Shown piece after piece: positions 6,768 through 16,434 of a stretch of DNA of 64,000 bases (position 1 is the stretch's first letter; each line of letters begins with the position of its first letter). The stretch lies in NCBI RefSeq assembly GCF_947489355.1, contig NZ_CANLDD010000022.1, positions 1 through 64,000 of the forward strand, in the 5' to 3' direction. The position numbers and the translations under genes are program-made. The stretch comes from an uncultured Microbulbifer sp. Its GTDB lineage: Bacteria; Pseudomonadota; Gammaproteobacteria; Pseudomonadales; Cellvibrionaceae. The notes under the pieces are model-generated. The model saw nothing but the letters and a program-made list of their open reading frames with translations. It was not told where the DNA came from and did not search any database.

Positions 6768-8888
6768 ATGCCCGCTTATCATCGCACTCTGCTGTCATTG
6801 GCGATTTTTGCCGCAGCCCTGCCAACCGCCTTCGCGGCCGAACCCCTGGCCGAGGGGCCCTTAAATGGCGTTATCGAGGAAACGGTGGTTGTGGGCGTGC
6901 GCCAACGCCTGTACGACGCCGGTACCCTGCTGGATGCCATCCAGAAAACCGAGGTGGTGGATGAAACCCGCATAAAGGCCATGCAGGCGGTCAACCTGAC
7001 CCAGGCCATTGAGAAATCCCCCGGCGTGCGGGTCTCGAATGAGTGCTCCATGTGCGGCGTGAAGCGCATTATGCTCAACGGGATGCGCGGTGAGCATTCC
7101 ACCATCCTCACCGATGGTATCCCCCTGCACACCATGATGGCCGGCTACTATGCGGTGGACGCCCTCGCCACTACCGGGGTGGAGCGTATCGAAGTGGCGC
7201 GTGGCGCCGGCGCTTCGCTGCTTGCCCCCGAGGCCATTGGTGGCACCATCAACGTGATTTCCAAGGAGCCACAGGAAACCGGTTTCAATATCAACGCCTC
7301 CTGGGAGGATAACGACAGTTTCTTCGTCGGTATGATGGGCAGCCATGTCAGCGACGATGACCGCACCCGCACCAGCCTGGTGTACCAGGGTGACAAGCAT
7401 CACCAGATGGACAACGATAACAACGGCGTCAGCGAAGCCCCGTTGCAGGAAAATACCAGCTACGTTGGCCGTGTCTCCCATGATTTCACTGAGCGCGACA
7501 ACCTAGTGCTGCGCCTGGCCTACACCGACTCCACCATCTTCGGCGGCCCCCAGGGCTATAACATCGGCACAGTGCTGCGGGGTTTTGACGGTGTGGAATC
7601 CGAGCATCTGTTTGAAAATGACGATGTACGCGCCAAGTTCACCGGTAAACCCTGGGAGACCACCGAGTGGATTGATACAGAACGCACCGAGGTTTCCGCC
7701 AACTGGTTGCGGGAATTCAATGAGCGCTACAATGCCATGCTCACCCTGGCCTGGTCTGAACACCGACAGGATTCCTTCTACGAGGGATTTGACTATGCGG
7801 CGACCGACCACCTCTTTTACTTCGACTGGCGCAACAACCTGATAGTGAGCGAGGCGCACACCCTGACCTTCGGTATGGATTTGCGCGACGAGGAAATGCG
7901 CTCCGATTCCGTTGCGGGTGCCGAGAGCGCCGACTATGTGGAGGATAGCTTTGACTACCGCACCGGTGGTGTCTACCTGCAGGATACCTGGCAGGTGTCG
8001 CCGCAACTGGAAGTCGCCGCCGCGGTGCGCCTCGACAGGGTACGCGCCGACTTTGTGGCGGAGGAAAAACCCGGCACCGAGATTGAGGAGACCCTGCTGG
8101 TTCCACGGATCGATATGCGCTATCTGCACAACGACCAATGGACATCGCGCCTGGCCTTTGGTCGCGGCTACCGCGCTCCGCTGTCTTTCTTCGAGACCGA
8201 CCACGGTATTCTGGATGCCGGCGATGGCTTTGCCATCGAGATCGACAAACTGGAAAAGTCCCTCTCCGCAACCTACGCGCTGAGCTACGAGGGTGAGCGC
8301 CTGAGTGGCACCCTGTCACTGGCACACACAACCGTGGAGCATTTGGCCGCACTGGGAGAAACGGAAAACGGTGTGCCACTGCTGACACAGATGCGCGAAA
8401 GCGCGGTTGTCAGCGCTGGGGATATCAGTCTCGGTTACACACTGAACGAGGCACTGAAACTCGCCGTTACCCTGGAAGGCTACGACTATGACCGCATTTT
8501 CAAGGAATCCTACGCCATAGCGCCCATCGAACAACGGGCGCTGTTCAGTCTGGACTATGGCAGCGGCCCCTGGATGCTATATGCCAGCGCCAGTTGGGTG
8601 GGCCAGCGGGACTTGGGGGATTACGGTTATGAGGGTTACAACCAGCCTGGCAGAGAGCGCAAGAGCGACAGCGCGGAAAGCTACTGGACCCTGGATATGA
8701 AGGTGGCCTTCGACGTGAGTGAAAACCTGAACGTGTATGTCGGCGGCAATAACATCACCGACTACACCCAGGTCAACGATGCGGAATCCCCGCTGTTCTG
8801 GGATGCCGGGGGCGCTTACGATGTGGCCTATATCTACGGCCCGCTGCGCGGCCGGGAATTCTATCTGGGCTTTGACTGGAACTGGTAG
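6768..8888 (+). CDS. TonB-dependent outer-membrane receptor with CxxC plug
   Basis: ATG 6768 is taken as start because it gives a clean signal peptide (cleaved near AFA-AEP); the open frame extends 24 codons further up. The 706-residue product has a TonB-box-like EETVVVG at 38-43, a plug domain with the usual GTINVISK end, and a beta-barrel closing in FYLGFDWNW with a terminal aromatic. The plug carries C93-S-M-C96, an uncommon CxxC. Family role: energised import of metal complexes or other ligands across the outer membrane. The ligand is not evident; CxxC plus the following redoxin suggests a thiol- or metal-related substrate such as copper or heme. A TATAAT at 6705-6710 may be the -10 box. 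Confidence 0.85.
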   Translation: MPAYHRTLLSLAIFAAALPTAFAAEPLAEGPLNGVIEETVVVGVRQRLYDAGTLLDAIQKTEVVDETRIKAMQAVNLTQAIEKSPGVRVSNECSMCGVKRIMLNGMRGEHSTILTDGIPLHTMMAGYYAVDALATTGVERIEVARGAGASLLAPEAIGGTINVISKEPQETGFNINASWEDNDSFFVGMMGSHVSDDDRTRTSLVYQGDKHHQMDNDNNGVSEAPLQENTSYVGRVSHDFTERDNLVLRLAYTDSTIFGGPQGYNIGTVLRGFDGVESEHLFENDDVRAKFTGKPWETTEWIDTERTEVSANWLREFNERYNAMLTLAWSEHRQDSFYEGFDYAATDHLFYFDWRNNLIVSEAHTLTFGMDLRDEEMRSDSVAGAESADYVEDSFDYRTGGVYLQDTWQVSPQLEVAAAVRLDRVRADFVAEEKPGTEIEETLLVPRIDMRYLHNDQWTSRLAFGRGYRAPLSFFETDHGILDAGDGFAIEIDKLEKSLSATYALSYEGERLSGTLSLAHTTVEHLAALGETENGVPLLTQMRESAVVSAGDISLGYTLNEALKLAVTLEGYDYDRIFKESYAIAPIEQRALFSLDYGSGPWMLYASASWVGQRDLGDYGYEGYNQPGRERKSDSAESYWTLDMKVAFDVSENLNVYVGGNNITDYTQVNDAESPLFWDAGGAYDVAYIYGPLRGREFYLGFDWNW

Positions 8889-8890
8889 TA

Positions 8891-9385
8891 GTGCGCCGTT
8901 TTTTACCCCTGCTCCTGCTGTTTACCCTGTGCATAGCGGCCTTTCCCGCTGCTGCGCAGGGCGCTTCGCTTTTGGATCTGACACTGAGAGACCTGGCCAG
9001 CCCCGGGCGTACCAGCCTTGCGCAGTACCAGGGGCAACCAGCGGTGATGGTGTTTTTTGAACCCGAGTGCCCCTGGTGCTTTCGCCAGGTGCGGGTGCTC
9101 AATCGGCTGTTGGCCCAATGCCCCGGTCAGTTTCAGCCCCTGGCGGTGGGCACCAACGGCTCCCGCCGGGCACTGATGGCGGAATACCGCAGGCTGCGCC
9201 CGGATTTTCCCGCCTACCAGATCAGCAGTGCGCTGCTCGATACAGTAGGTACCATTCCCGCCACACCTTTCACCCTGCTGATCGACCGCCACGGCGCACC
9301 CGCGGGCTGGCTGAGGGGGTTTATGCCCCAGGAGAAATTGACACCGGTTTTGGCGGCGCACCTGGGGGTTACTTGCGGCAGCTAA
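8891..9385 (+). CDS. Periplasmic thioredoxin-fold (TlpA/redoxin-like) protein
   Basis: The gene begins at GTG 8891, two bases after the receptor stop, so the two form one transcript. The first 22 residues are a signal peptide, placing it in the periplasm. The thioredoxin fold is shown by VMVFFEPECPWC with the active-site pair C60-P-W-C63 and by a cis-Pro segment IPATPFTLLIDRHG. It has 164 residues, typical of TlpA-like reductases. It probably reduces or oxidises a thiol partner; given the operon, the receptor's CxxC or its imported ligand is the natural guess. The start codon lacks a clear ribosome binding site, suggesting coupling to the receptor gene. Confidence 0.75.
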   Translation: MRRFLPLLLLFTLCIAAFPAAAQGASLLDLTLRDLASPGRTSLAQYQGQPAVMVFFEPECPWCFRQVRVLNRLLAQCPGQFQPLAVGTNGSRRALMAEYRRLRPDFPAYQISSALLDTVGTIPATPFTLLIDRHGAPAGWLRGFMPQEKLTPVLAAHLGVTCGS

Positions 9386-9451
9386 CCGGTGTGCAGGCCA
9401 CCGTGCCCGCGGCCCGCACGAAACTTCTCCCGGTATGAACCCTTAGCGGGA

Positions 9452-10951
9452 TTATTTTACGGTTTTGCCCACTCCCGCCTTCTCTTGCCGATGGGGCCTT
9501 TGCGGTCGGTAGACACCCACATTGCGGTAGCCCTCGTCGAGCAGATGGGAGGCGTGCAGGCGGCTCATCACACCGCGGGCGCAATACAGCAGGTATTCCT
9601 GCGCCTGGTCCAGTTGGGCAAAGCGGTTGTTGAGTTGGTAGAAGGGAATGGTTTGTACTGCGCCGTTTTCCAGTTCCAGCGGATCCAGTTCCTCTTCGTC
9701 CGGGTGGCGGATATCAATCACTACCGCACTGCCGGGTTCCTCGTGGATATCCACCTCCGGCGCCTGTCCGCCTACTTCTTCGATCACCTCGTCGATGTTC
9801 TGGATCACACGGTTGCCGATAGCGCGATCGAGGACAGTGAAGTCGAAGCGGTTCTCCTCGCTTTCCACTTTCTCGATTTTGGCGCGGGTGGTGGGCTTTA
9901 CCGAAATCACGCCGCAATATTCCGGCATATTGGCGGCAAATTCTTCTGTGCCAATTGCCCGCGCAGTCCTGATAATGTCGGTCTTGTCGCTGGCAATCAG
10001 TGGGCGCAGCACCAGGGTATCGGTGACGCTGTCGATGACTGCGAGATTCTTGAGGGTCTGGCTGGAGACCTGCGCAATGGCTTCGCCGGTCACAAGTGCA
10101 TCCACTTCCAGCTCTTTTGCCATCACACCGGCAGCGCGCAACATCATGCGCTTTAGGATCACGCCCATATGGGAGTCGTCGACCCGCTCGAGAATTTCTG
10201 CCACCACCTCGTCGAAGGGCACAGTGACAAAGCGCACCCGGTGAGAGGCGCCGAACTTGTTCCACAGGTAATAGGCCACCTCCATAACACCCAATTCGTG
10301 CTGGCGCCCCCCCAGATTAAAAAACAGGAAATGGGTGCGGATACCGCGCTTCATGGTCAGATAGCTGGCCACGATGGAGTCGAAGCCTCCGGATACTAGC
10401 GACAGCACCGGGTCCTGGGTACCCAGAGGAAAGCCGCCGAGGCCAGGGTGCTGCTCTTCAATAACGTAGAGCTTGTCGTGGCGGATCTCCAGCTTCACCG
10501 TGATATCCGGGTTTTTTAGTTTTACTCTGCCCGCTTCGGTGTTTTTGTTCAGGCCCCCGCCCACATACTGTTCTACATCTAGGGACTGAAAATCGTGCTT
10601 GCCGGAGCGTTTTACACGTACGCAGAAAGTCTTGCCCTTCAGGGCCGGGCCCCACACCGACAGGGTTTTCTCGTAGATGTCGTGCAGGTCCCCCAGGGGG
10701 AACTGGCGCACGCGGGAGAAATTGGCGATGCCGGGGGTGTTGGAGAGCACCTCCTCGATGCGATCGCCCAGATGTGCGACGGCGTCCGGAGCAACCACAT
10801 CGATCTTTTCCCAGTCCTTGCGCACCTGGATACGATCGTCCAGCTGTCGCAGCAGGCGCAGCAGGTTGTCCTTGAGTTGGCGCGACATACGTTTGCGCAC
10901 GGGGTTGCTCTTGATGGTGATCTCGGGGAAAAATTTGACGACAAAGTGCAT
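9452..10951 (-). CDS. thiI: tRNA 4-thiouridine synthase / thiamine thiazole sulfur carrier
   Basis: ThiI transfers sulfur to uridine-8 of tRNA and, in enterobacteria, to ThiS for thiazole synthesis. ATG 10951 (MHFVVKFFPEI) matches the family start; an open frame extends further but is not conserved. The 499 residues contain an N-terminal ferredoxin-like/THUMP region, a PP-loop SGGFDS near residue 190, MPEYCGVIS with the second Cys, and a C-terminal rhodanese domain with YCARGV, whose Cys is residue 457 (456 in E. coli). It lies divergently from glnA, an arrangement also known in pseudomonads. Confidence 0.95.
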   Translation of the reverse strand: MHFVVKFFPEITIKSNPVRKRMSRQLKDNLLRLLRQLDDRIQVRKDWEKIDVVAPDAVAHLGDRIEEVLSNTPGIANFSRVRQFPLGDLHDIYEKTLSVWGPALKGKTFCVRVKRSGKHDFQSLDVEQYVGGGLNKNTEAGRVKLKNPDITVKLEIRHDKLYVIEEQHPGLGGFPLGTQDPVLSLVSGGFDSIVASYLTMKRGIRTHFLFFNLGGRQHELGVMEVAYYLWNKFGASHRVRFVTVPFDEVVAEILERVDDSHMGVILKRMMLRAAGVMAKELEVDALVTGEAIAQVSSQTLKNLAVIDSVTDTLVLRPLIASDKTDIIRTARAIGTEEFAANMPEYCGVISVKPTTRAKIEKVESEENRFDFTVLDRAIGNRVIQNIDEVIEEVGGQAPEVDIHEEPGSAVVIDIRHPDEEELDPLELENGAVQTIPFYQLNNRFAQLDQAQEYLLYCARGVMSRLHASHLLDEGYRNVGVYRPQRPHRQEKAGVGKTVK

Positions 10952-11020
10952 GGGAATTCGCCGGGTACTGCTGTTGATAGAAGATGCGACAGTATAAACC
11001 AGCCGAAGGCAACCTGGGCG

Positions 11021-11037
11021 TGCACCCTCTCGGTGCA
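11021..11037 (+). promoter_or_regulatory. NtrC-binding site 1 upstream of glnA
   Basis: TGCACCctctcGGTGCA is a perfect match to the NtrC palindrome TGCACC-N5-GGTGCA. It lies 170 bases upstream of the predicted glnA start of transcription and exactly 32 bases from site 2. Confidence 0.85.
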
Positions 11038-11052
11038 TCTGTGGCGTATAAA

Positions 11053-11069
11053 TGTGCCATCTTGGTGCA
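11053..11069 (+). promoter_or_regulatory. NtrC-binding site 2 upstream of glnA
   Basis: TGTGCCatcttGGTGCA has a perfect right half and a left half with one mismatch to the NtrC consensus. The centre-to-centre spacing to site 1 is 32 bases, about three helical turns, so bound dimers would face the same side. E. coli glnA has its two strong NtrC sites at the same spacing. Confidence 0.8.
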
Positions 11070-11173
11070 TTTCCCGGTGGCTGCCCGGCCATAAAGTATT
11101 TATCCTGCCCCAGCCAGCCCGGTGATGAGGGCCGTACGAAGCTAGTCGCCACCGGGGCGTGATTGCCCTGATT

Positions 11174-11188
11174 TGGCACACTCCTTGC
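11174..11188 (+). promoter_or_regulatory. Sigma-54 promoter of glnA
   Basis: TGGCACactccTTGC matches the -24/-12 consensus TGGCAC-N5-TTGC exactly, with GG at 11175-11176 and GC at 11187-11188. Transcription should start near 11199. With the two NtrC sites upstream this is a textbook nitrogen-regulated promoter. Confidence 0.9.
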
Positions 11189-11269
11189 TTTATTTCACGC
11201 CAGATAAAGCGTGAATGCCGACAGCAAAGGCAGAGCGACCAATTACTTTTCAAGACCTGGAGGACTGCA

Positions 11270-12676
11270 ATGTCAGCGAAAACGCTCGACTTGATTAATG
11301 AGAGTGAGGCCAAGTGGATAGATCTGCGCTTCACCGATACCAAGGGTAAAGAACAGCATGTTTCCATCCCGGCCTCGGAAGTGGATGGCGAGTTCTTTGA
11401 AGAAGGCAAGATGTTTGATGGTTCCTCTATCGCTGGGTGGAAAGGGATTAACGAGTCCGACATGATTTTGATGCCGGACGACGAAACCGCTTTCCTCGAC
11501 CCCTTTACCGACGAGAGCACGGTCATTGTGCGCTGCAACATCGTTGATCCCATCACCGGCCAGGGCTATGAGCGCGATCCACGTTCCATCGCCCTGCGCG
11601 CGGAGGAATACCTCAAGTCCACCGGTCTGGGTGACACAGCGATGTTTGGGCCGGAGCCCGAATTCTTCGTATTCGACGACATCACCTGGGGCGCGGAGAT
11701 GGGCGGGGCCTTCTACAAAATCAATTCCGAAGAGGCGGCCTGGTCTTCCGGACACAGCTTTGCCGAAGGCAATATCGGCCATCGCCCGGGCATCAAGGGG
11801 GGCTACTTCCCGGTGCCGCCGGTGGATTCCCTGCACGATGTGCGCGCCGCCATGTGCTCCGCTATGGAGCAGATGGGCCTGCATGTCGAGGTGCATCACC
11901 ACGAAGTGGGTACCGCCGGCCAGTGCGAGATCGGGGTTGCCGCCAATACCCTGACCAAGAAGGCGGATGAAGTGCAGATTCTCAAGTACGCCGTGCACAA
12001 TGTTGCCCATGCCTACGGCAAAACCGCTACCTTTATGCCCAAGCCGCTGGTCGGTGACAACGGTTCCGGTATGCATGTTCACCAATCCTTCTCGAAGGGA
12101 GGGGTCAACCAGTTCGGCGGTGACACCTACGCCGGCCTGTCGGAAACCGCCCTGTACTACATCGGCGGTATCGTGAAGCACGCCCGCGCCCTGAACGCGC
12201 TGTGCAATGCCTCCACCAACTCTTACAAGCGCCTGGTGCCCGGCTTCGAGGCGCCGGTGATCCTGGCTTACTCCGCGCGCAACCGCTCGGCATCCATCCG
12301 AATTCCTTACGTGACCTCGCCCAAGGGCAAGCGGATTGAGACCCGCTTTCCGGACCCCACCGCCAATCCCTACCTGGCCTTCGCGGCACTATTGATGGCT
12401 GGCCTCGACGGGGTCAAAAACAAGATCCACCCCGGTGATGCTGCGGACAAGGACCTGTACGACCTGCCGCCGGAAGAGCTGGCCGAGTACCCCACTGTGG
12501 CCGCCAGCCTGGAGGGTGCCCTGGACGCCCTGGACAGGGACCGCGCTTTCCTGATCGAGGGCGGTGTATTCACCGATGATGCGATTGATGCTTACATCGA
12601 GCTGAAACGCGAAGAGGTCGAGCGCCTGAACATGACCACCCACCCGGTCGAGTTCGATATGTATTACTCCGTGTAA
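11270..12676 (+). CDS. glnA: Glutamine synthetase type I
   Basis: It condenses glutamate and ammonia with ATP to glutamine in the cytoplasm, as a dodecamer. ATG 11270 follows CTGGAGGA at a good distance and gives 468 residues, the usual length for the beta subgroup of type I. Visible family motifs are [12 protein letters not shown], the metal/ATP-site [24 protein letters not shown] and NRSASIRIP. Tyr397 in LYDLPPEE is the adenylylation site, so GlnE control is expected. A sigma-54 promoter and two NtrC sites lie upstream, a strong terminator downstream, and ntrBC two genes on. Confidence 0.98.
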   Translation: MSAKTLDLINESEAKWIDLRFTDTKGKEQHVSIPASEVDGEFFEEGKMFDGSSIAGWKGINESDMILMPDDETAFLDPFTDESTVIVRCNIVDPITGQGYERDPRSIALRAEEYLKSTGLGDTAMFGPEPEFFVFDDITWGAEMGGAFYKINSEEAAWSSGHSFAEGNIGHRPGIKGGYFPVPPVDSLHDVRAAMCSAMEQMGLHVEVHHHEVGTAGQCEIGVAANTLTKKADEVQILKYAVHNVAHAYGKTATFMPKPLVGDNGSGMHVHQSFSKGGVNQFGGDTYAGLSETALYYIGGIVKHARALNALCNASTNSYKRLVPGFEAPVILAYSARNRSASIRIPYVTSPKGKRIETRFPDPTANPYLAFAALLMAGLDGVKNKIHPGDAADKDLYDLPPEELAEYPTVAASLEGALDALDRDRAFLIEGGVFTDDAIDAYIELKREEVERLNMTTHPVEFDMYYSV

Positions 12677-12716
12677 CGGCGACCGCTCACCGGGAGAGTG
12701 TCGACCGCTTGGCGCA

Positions 12717-12747
12717 AAGCCCGCACCACCCTGGCGCGGGCTTTTTT
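12717..12747 (+). terminator. Rho-independent terminator after glnA
   Basis: AAGCCCGC (12717-12724) pairs with GCGGGCTT (12736-12743) over an 11-base loop and runs into six T. It separates glnA from the DUF4124 gene, so ntrBC transcription mostly needs its own promoter. Confidence 0.9.
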
Positions 12748-12897
12748 ATTGGGGGTACACTATCAAAGGGGCAGCTGTTCAGGCTGCCGTTTCAATTACG
12801 GTGTTGGGCCCTTGGCGGTGGCTGATTGTCCCGACCGGTTGCGTCCTGTCATAGGGCCTGTGAAGGGAGCATCCGCAGGTTGCGGTTGATTATTGCT

Positions 12898-13470
12898 ATG
12901 GGAATTTCAAGACTGCTACAGACATTGTTTCTCGCCGTGCCCCTGGTGGTGTCTGCCGGTCCGGATGGTAATAAAGAATCTGGCGCCATTTACAAGATCG
13001 TCGGCGCGGACGGCCAGGTGACCTTCAGTGATACCCCGCCGGTACACGGTCAGGCAGAGAAGGTGGAGCTGGCGCCTATCAATATCCAGCCCATCACCCT
13101 GCCGCGTCCGTTGCCGATGCGCAAATTGTCACCCAAGGCGGATAGTGGTGCAGGGGAGAACACGGGCCCTGTCTCAATCCAGATAGTCAGCCCCCAGGAT
13201 GGCGCCACTATTCCGCCGGGACAACGCCTGGTTGCCCTGCAGGTGGATGTGCAGCCGGTGTATCCAGACGGCGCCCGATTCTTTGCAGTGATCGATGGCC
13301 AACCCTGGCGCGGCAGCTCCAGCGGTTCCGCCCTGGATATCTCGACGCTGGAGCGCGGCAGCCACAGTGTGCAGGTGGTCCTCACCGATGCCAGTGGGCG
13401 GGTGCTGGCCCAGTCCCCGATGATCACCCTTTATGTGCAGCGCCCCAGTGTCAACCTGCCAGCCAGGTAA
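12898..13470 (+). CDS. Exported DUF4124-domain protein
   Basis: This 190-residue protein has a signal peptide (to about residue 20), a DUF4124 core with IYKIVGADGQVTFSDTPP at about 30-47, and a C-terminal beta-rich half (VSPQDGATIPPG, then a repeated-strand Ig-like stretch). It is probably periplasmic or membrane-attached. Function of the family is unknown. The position between glnA and ntrB is common in pseudomonad-type genomes. ATG 12898 is chosen since the signal peptide begins there, although the ribosome binding site is weak; a TTG at about 12886 in the same frame is possible. Confidence 0.8.
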   Translation: MGISRLLQTLFLAVPLVVSAGPDGNKESGAIYKIVGADGQVTFSDTPPVHGQAEKVELAPINIQPITLPRPLPMRKLSPKADSGAGENTGPVSIQIVSPQDGATIPPGQRLVALQVDVQPVYPDGARFFAVIDGQPWRGSSSGSALDISTLERGSHSVQVVLTDASGRVLAQSPMITLYVQRPSVNLPAR

Positions 13471-13515
13471 GGGTGTATCGGCTCTCCCAAACCAAACCAA
13501 AGGCATTCCCAGCGC

Positions 13516-13543
13516 ACACCGCCACCAGCTCTGGCAGCGGTGT
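13516..13543. other. Hairpin downstream of the DUF4124 gene
   Basis: ACACCGC (13516-13522) pairs with GCGGTGT (13537-13543), with an inner CCAG/CTGG stem separated by a small bulge. No T-run follows, so it is a structured region or weak terminator in the 373-base gap before ntrB. The rest of that gap holds the NtrC and sigma-54 sites listed separately. Confidence 0.4.
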
Positions 13544-13598
13544 CTACGGAACCTGAAACCCTTACCCAACCATTTCCTTCTGGTTAAATTTTGAACTT

Positions 13599-13615
13599 TG
13601 CACCGATATGGTGCA
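13599..13615 (+). promoter_or_regulatory. NtrC-binding site upstream of ntrB
   Basis: TGCACCgatatGGTGCA is a perfect NtrC palindrome. It lies about 170 bases upstream of the predicted start from the sigma-54 promoter at 13752-13766, a workable enhancer distance and the same as site 1 of glnA. Confidence 0.85.
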
Positions 13616-13751
13616 TTCTCGTATTTGGGCGTTGCCCCAACCTCCTTCGGGATGGGAAATGATGCTGGACACAACAGAAGGGCACTGGCTGCACACCAGG
13701 CCCTCCAGGCAGGGCCACCTTTAAGCATACTCCTGGCCCCGTGCGCCATTT

Positions 13752-13766
13752 TGGTTTGCTTTTTGC
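13752..13766 (+). promoter_or_regulatory. Predicted sigma-54 promoter of ntrBC
   Basis: TGGTTTgctttTTGC keeps the invariant GG (13753-13754) and GC (13765-13766) at the correct spacing, and is followed by A as in the consensus; the CAC after GG is TTT. Together with the perfect NtrC site upstream it implies autoactivation of ntrBC. Confidence 0.65.
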
Positions 13767-13843
13767 ACTGACCAAACCCAAGAGCTTGTGGCACCGCGCG
13801 CAGAACACTGCGCCGGCCTTTGAATTGAACCGGGAACGACTGA

Positions 13844-14914
13844 ATGCTGAATGACCGCCAGCTGCTGGACAGCCTGACTTCCGCCGTGCTGGTGCTGGAT
13901 GGTGAATTGTCGCTTCGCTATCTGAACAATGCCGCCGAGGACCTGCTCAGTGCATCCAGCGCAAGGGTCAATGGCTTGCCGCTGGACGAGGTGGTGCGCG
14001 AGACCGGCTCCTGGCAGGCTTTACGGGAGGTCCTGGTGAAGGGGGAGAGATATACGGTGCGCCGCGCGCGCTGGTACCTGCACAACCGGGAAATGCGCAT
14101 TGTGGACTACTCCGTAACTCCAGTGCCGGAGCTGCAAATGCTCTTGGTCGAGGTGCAACCGGTGGAGCGACTGTTGCGCATCGCCCGCGAGGATGCGCTG
14201 TACAACACCCAGGAGACCACACGCAACCTGGTGCGCGGCATGGCCCACGAAGTCAAAAATCCCCTGGGCGGTATTCGCGGTGCCGCCCAGCTATTACAGC
14301 GGGAGCTGCCGGACCCTGCCCTGGAGGAATATACCCAGGTGATCATTGAGGAGGTGGATCGCCTGCGCAATCTGGTGGATCACCTGTTGGGTTCGCGCCA
14401 GCGGCTGAGGCTGAAGGCCACCAATGTACACGAGGTGCTCGAGCGGGTGGCGCAGCTGGTGGATGCGGAGTGTGAGGGCAGGCTGCAAATCCACCGGGAC
14501 TATGACCCCTCCATACCGGAATTGCCGGCCGACCGCGAGCAGTTGCTACAGGCCCTGCTGAATATAGCCCGCAATGCCATGCAGGCTGTTGGCGAGTATT
14601 CCGGCCTCGCCAGTGGTGAGGTTATTTTACGCACCCGTATACAGCGGCGTTTTACCATCGGCCGGCGCCTCTGCGCGCTGATCTGCTGCATCGAGGTTGA
14701 GGACAATGGCCCTGGCATTGACGAGGCGATAAGGGAGCAGATTTTCTTTCCGATGGTTTCCGGGCGCGCTGAGGGCACGGGGTTGGGGCTCTCCATTTCC
14801 CAGAACATCATCAACCAGCACGGTGGCATGATCCAATATGACAGCCGCTCCGGAGGCAGTGTGTTCCAGATCTATCTGCCGCTTTCAACCGAATCAGCCA
14901 ATACAGGGTGCTAG
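13844..14914 (+). CDS. glnL: Nitrogen-regulation sensor histidine kinase NtrB
   Basis: NtrB phosphorylates NtrC under nitrogen limitation and dephosphorylates it when PII is bound. The 356-residue cytoplasmic protein has an N-terminal PAS domain (residues 5-115), an H-box GMAHEVKNPLGG with His135, and an HATPase domain with N-box NIARNAMQA, DNGPGI and GTGLGLSIS. Length and the absence of membrane segments match the family. It ends three bases before ntrC, so the two are one transcript. Confidence 0.95.
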   Translation: MLNDRQLLDSLTSAVLVLDGELSLRYLNNAAEDLLSASSARVNGLPLDEVVRETGSWQALREVLVKGERYTVRRARWYLHNREMRIVDYSVTPVPELQMLLVEVQPVERLLRIAREDALYNTQETTRNLVRGMAHEVKNPLGGIRGAAQLLQRELPDPALEEYTQVIIEEVDRLRNLVDHLLGSRQRLRLKATNVHEVLERVAQLVDAECEGRLQIHRDYDPSIPELPADREQLLQALLNIARNAMQAVGEYSGLASGEVILRTRIQRRFTIGRRLCALICCIEVEDNGPGIDEAIREQIFFPMVSGRAEGTGLGLSISQNIINQHGGMIQYDSRSGGSVFQIYLPLSTESANTGC

Positions 14915-14917
14915 AGC

Positions 14918-16342
14918 ATGAGTCATCGCGTTTGGGTCATTGACGACGACAAATCGATCCGCTGGGTACTTGAGCGGGCGCTCTCGCGGGAGGGGATCGA
15001 AACCCGGTGTTACGAGAGTGGCAACCGCGCTTTGGAGGATTTTTACAGCGCGCCACCGGATGTGGTGATCAGTGATATCCGCATGCCGGGCTGCGACGGG
15101 TTCAAATTGTTGCAACGTTTTCATGAGGAGCACCCGTCGCTGCCCATTATTATTATGACTGCGCATTCGGACCTCGATAGCGCGGTGGCCGCCTATCAGG
15201 GCGGAGCATTTGAATATTTGCCCAAGCCTTTCGATATCGATGAAGCTGTGGCGGTCACCCGGCGCGCTCTGATACACACCAGCAGTCAGGCCCGTGGAGC
15301 GCCTGCTGAGTTGGCAAAGGGCACTGGCAGCCAGGAAATGATTGGCGAGGCGCCGGCCATGCAGGAGGTATTTCGTGCCATCGGTCGTCTGTCCCATTCG
15401 AATATTACCGTGTTGATCAATGGTGAATCCGGCACGGGCAAAGAACTGGTGGCGCAGGCTTTGCACAGTCACAGCCCGCGCAGGGATAAACCGTTTATCG
15501 CGCTCAACATGGCCGCCATTCCCAAAGATTTAATGGAGTCGGAACTGTTTGGCCATGAGAAGGGGGCCTTTACCGGTGCCGCTTCCCTACGTGCCGGGCA
15601 CTTTGAACAGGCCAATGGCGGCACGCTATTTTTGGATGAGATTGGCGATATGCCGGCAGAGACCCAGACGCGTCTGCTGCGGGTGCTGTCGGACGGGGAA
15701 TTTTACCGTGTAGGCGGCCATACTCCGGTAAAAGTGGATGTACGCATTATTGCCGCCACACACCAAAACCTGGAGGCATTAACACGGCAGCACAGATTCC
15801 GCGAAGACCTTTTCCACCGCCTGAATGTTATTCGCATCCATATTCCCAGGCTGGCCGACCGCCGCGAGGATATTCCCAGGCTGGTACGCCATTTCTTTGA
15901 CGCCGCTGCCAGAGACCTGGGAGTAGAGCCAAAGATCCTGACAAGAGAGGCCGAAGGTTGTCTCTCGTGTTTCGACTGGCCCGGCAATGTGCGTCAGTTG
16001 GAAAATACCTGTCGTTGGGTAACCGTTATGGCCTCCGGCCGCGAAGTGCACAGGGAAGATCTGCCCCAAGAGCTGTTGTGCTATCAGGATGCAGAGGCAG
16101 AAGCACCGCTCGACTGGGAAAAAACCCTGCGGGCTTGGGCGGACCAGGCACTGGCCGCCGGGCGGCGGGATATCCTCAGCGAGGCGGTTCCGGCCTTTGA
16201 GCGGGCACTGATTGAAATCGCCCTAAAGCATACCGCCGGGCGCAAACGCGACGCCGCGACGCTGCTCGGCTGGGGCCGCAATACCCTGACACGAAAGCTC
16301 AAGGAGTTGGAGATTGGCGCTATGGAATCAGGCCTGCAATAA
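14918..16342 (+). CDS. glnG: Nitrogen-regulation response regulator NtrC
   Basis: NtrC is the sigma-54 activator acting at the palindromes found before glnA and ntrB. The receiver domain has the acidic pocket DDD at 10-11 and phospho-acceptor Asp53 (ISDIRMPG). The AAA+ domain shows Walker A GESGTGKE, the sigma-54 contact loop GAFTGA and Walker [11 protein letters not shown]. The C-terminal Fis-type helix-turn-helix is [19 protein letters not shown]. At 474 residues it is full length. Confidence 0.97.
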   Translation: MSHRVWVIDDDKSIRWVLERALSREGIETRCYESGNRALEDFYSAPPDVVISDIRMPGCDGFKLLQRFHEEHPSLPIIIMTAHSDLDSAVAAYQGGAFEYLPKPFDIDEAVAVTRRALIHTSSQARGAPAELAKGTGSQEMIGEAPAMQEVFRAIGRLSHSNITVLINGESGTGKELVAQALHSHSPRRDKPFIALNMAAIPKDLMESELFGHEKGAFTGAASLRAGHFEQANGGTLFLDEIGDMPAETQTRLLRVLSDGEFYRVGGHTPVKVDVRIIAATHQNLEALTRQHRFREDLFHRLNVIRIHIPRLADRREDIPRLVRHFFDAAARDLGVEPKILTREAEGCLSCFDWPGNVRQLENTCRWVTVMASGREVHREDLPQELLCYQDAEAEAPLDWEKTLRAWADQALAAGRRDILSEAVPAFERALIEIALKHTAGRKRDAATLLGWGRNTLTRKLKELEIGAMESGLQ

Positions 16343-16434
16343 CAATTGGCTTTGTCAGCTTACTTGTTGCCGTTTTAAAAAGCCGATCCCATGGACTACC
16401 CTCGATATACGCTTTACTCGTTTCGGTATGCCGA

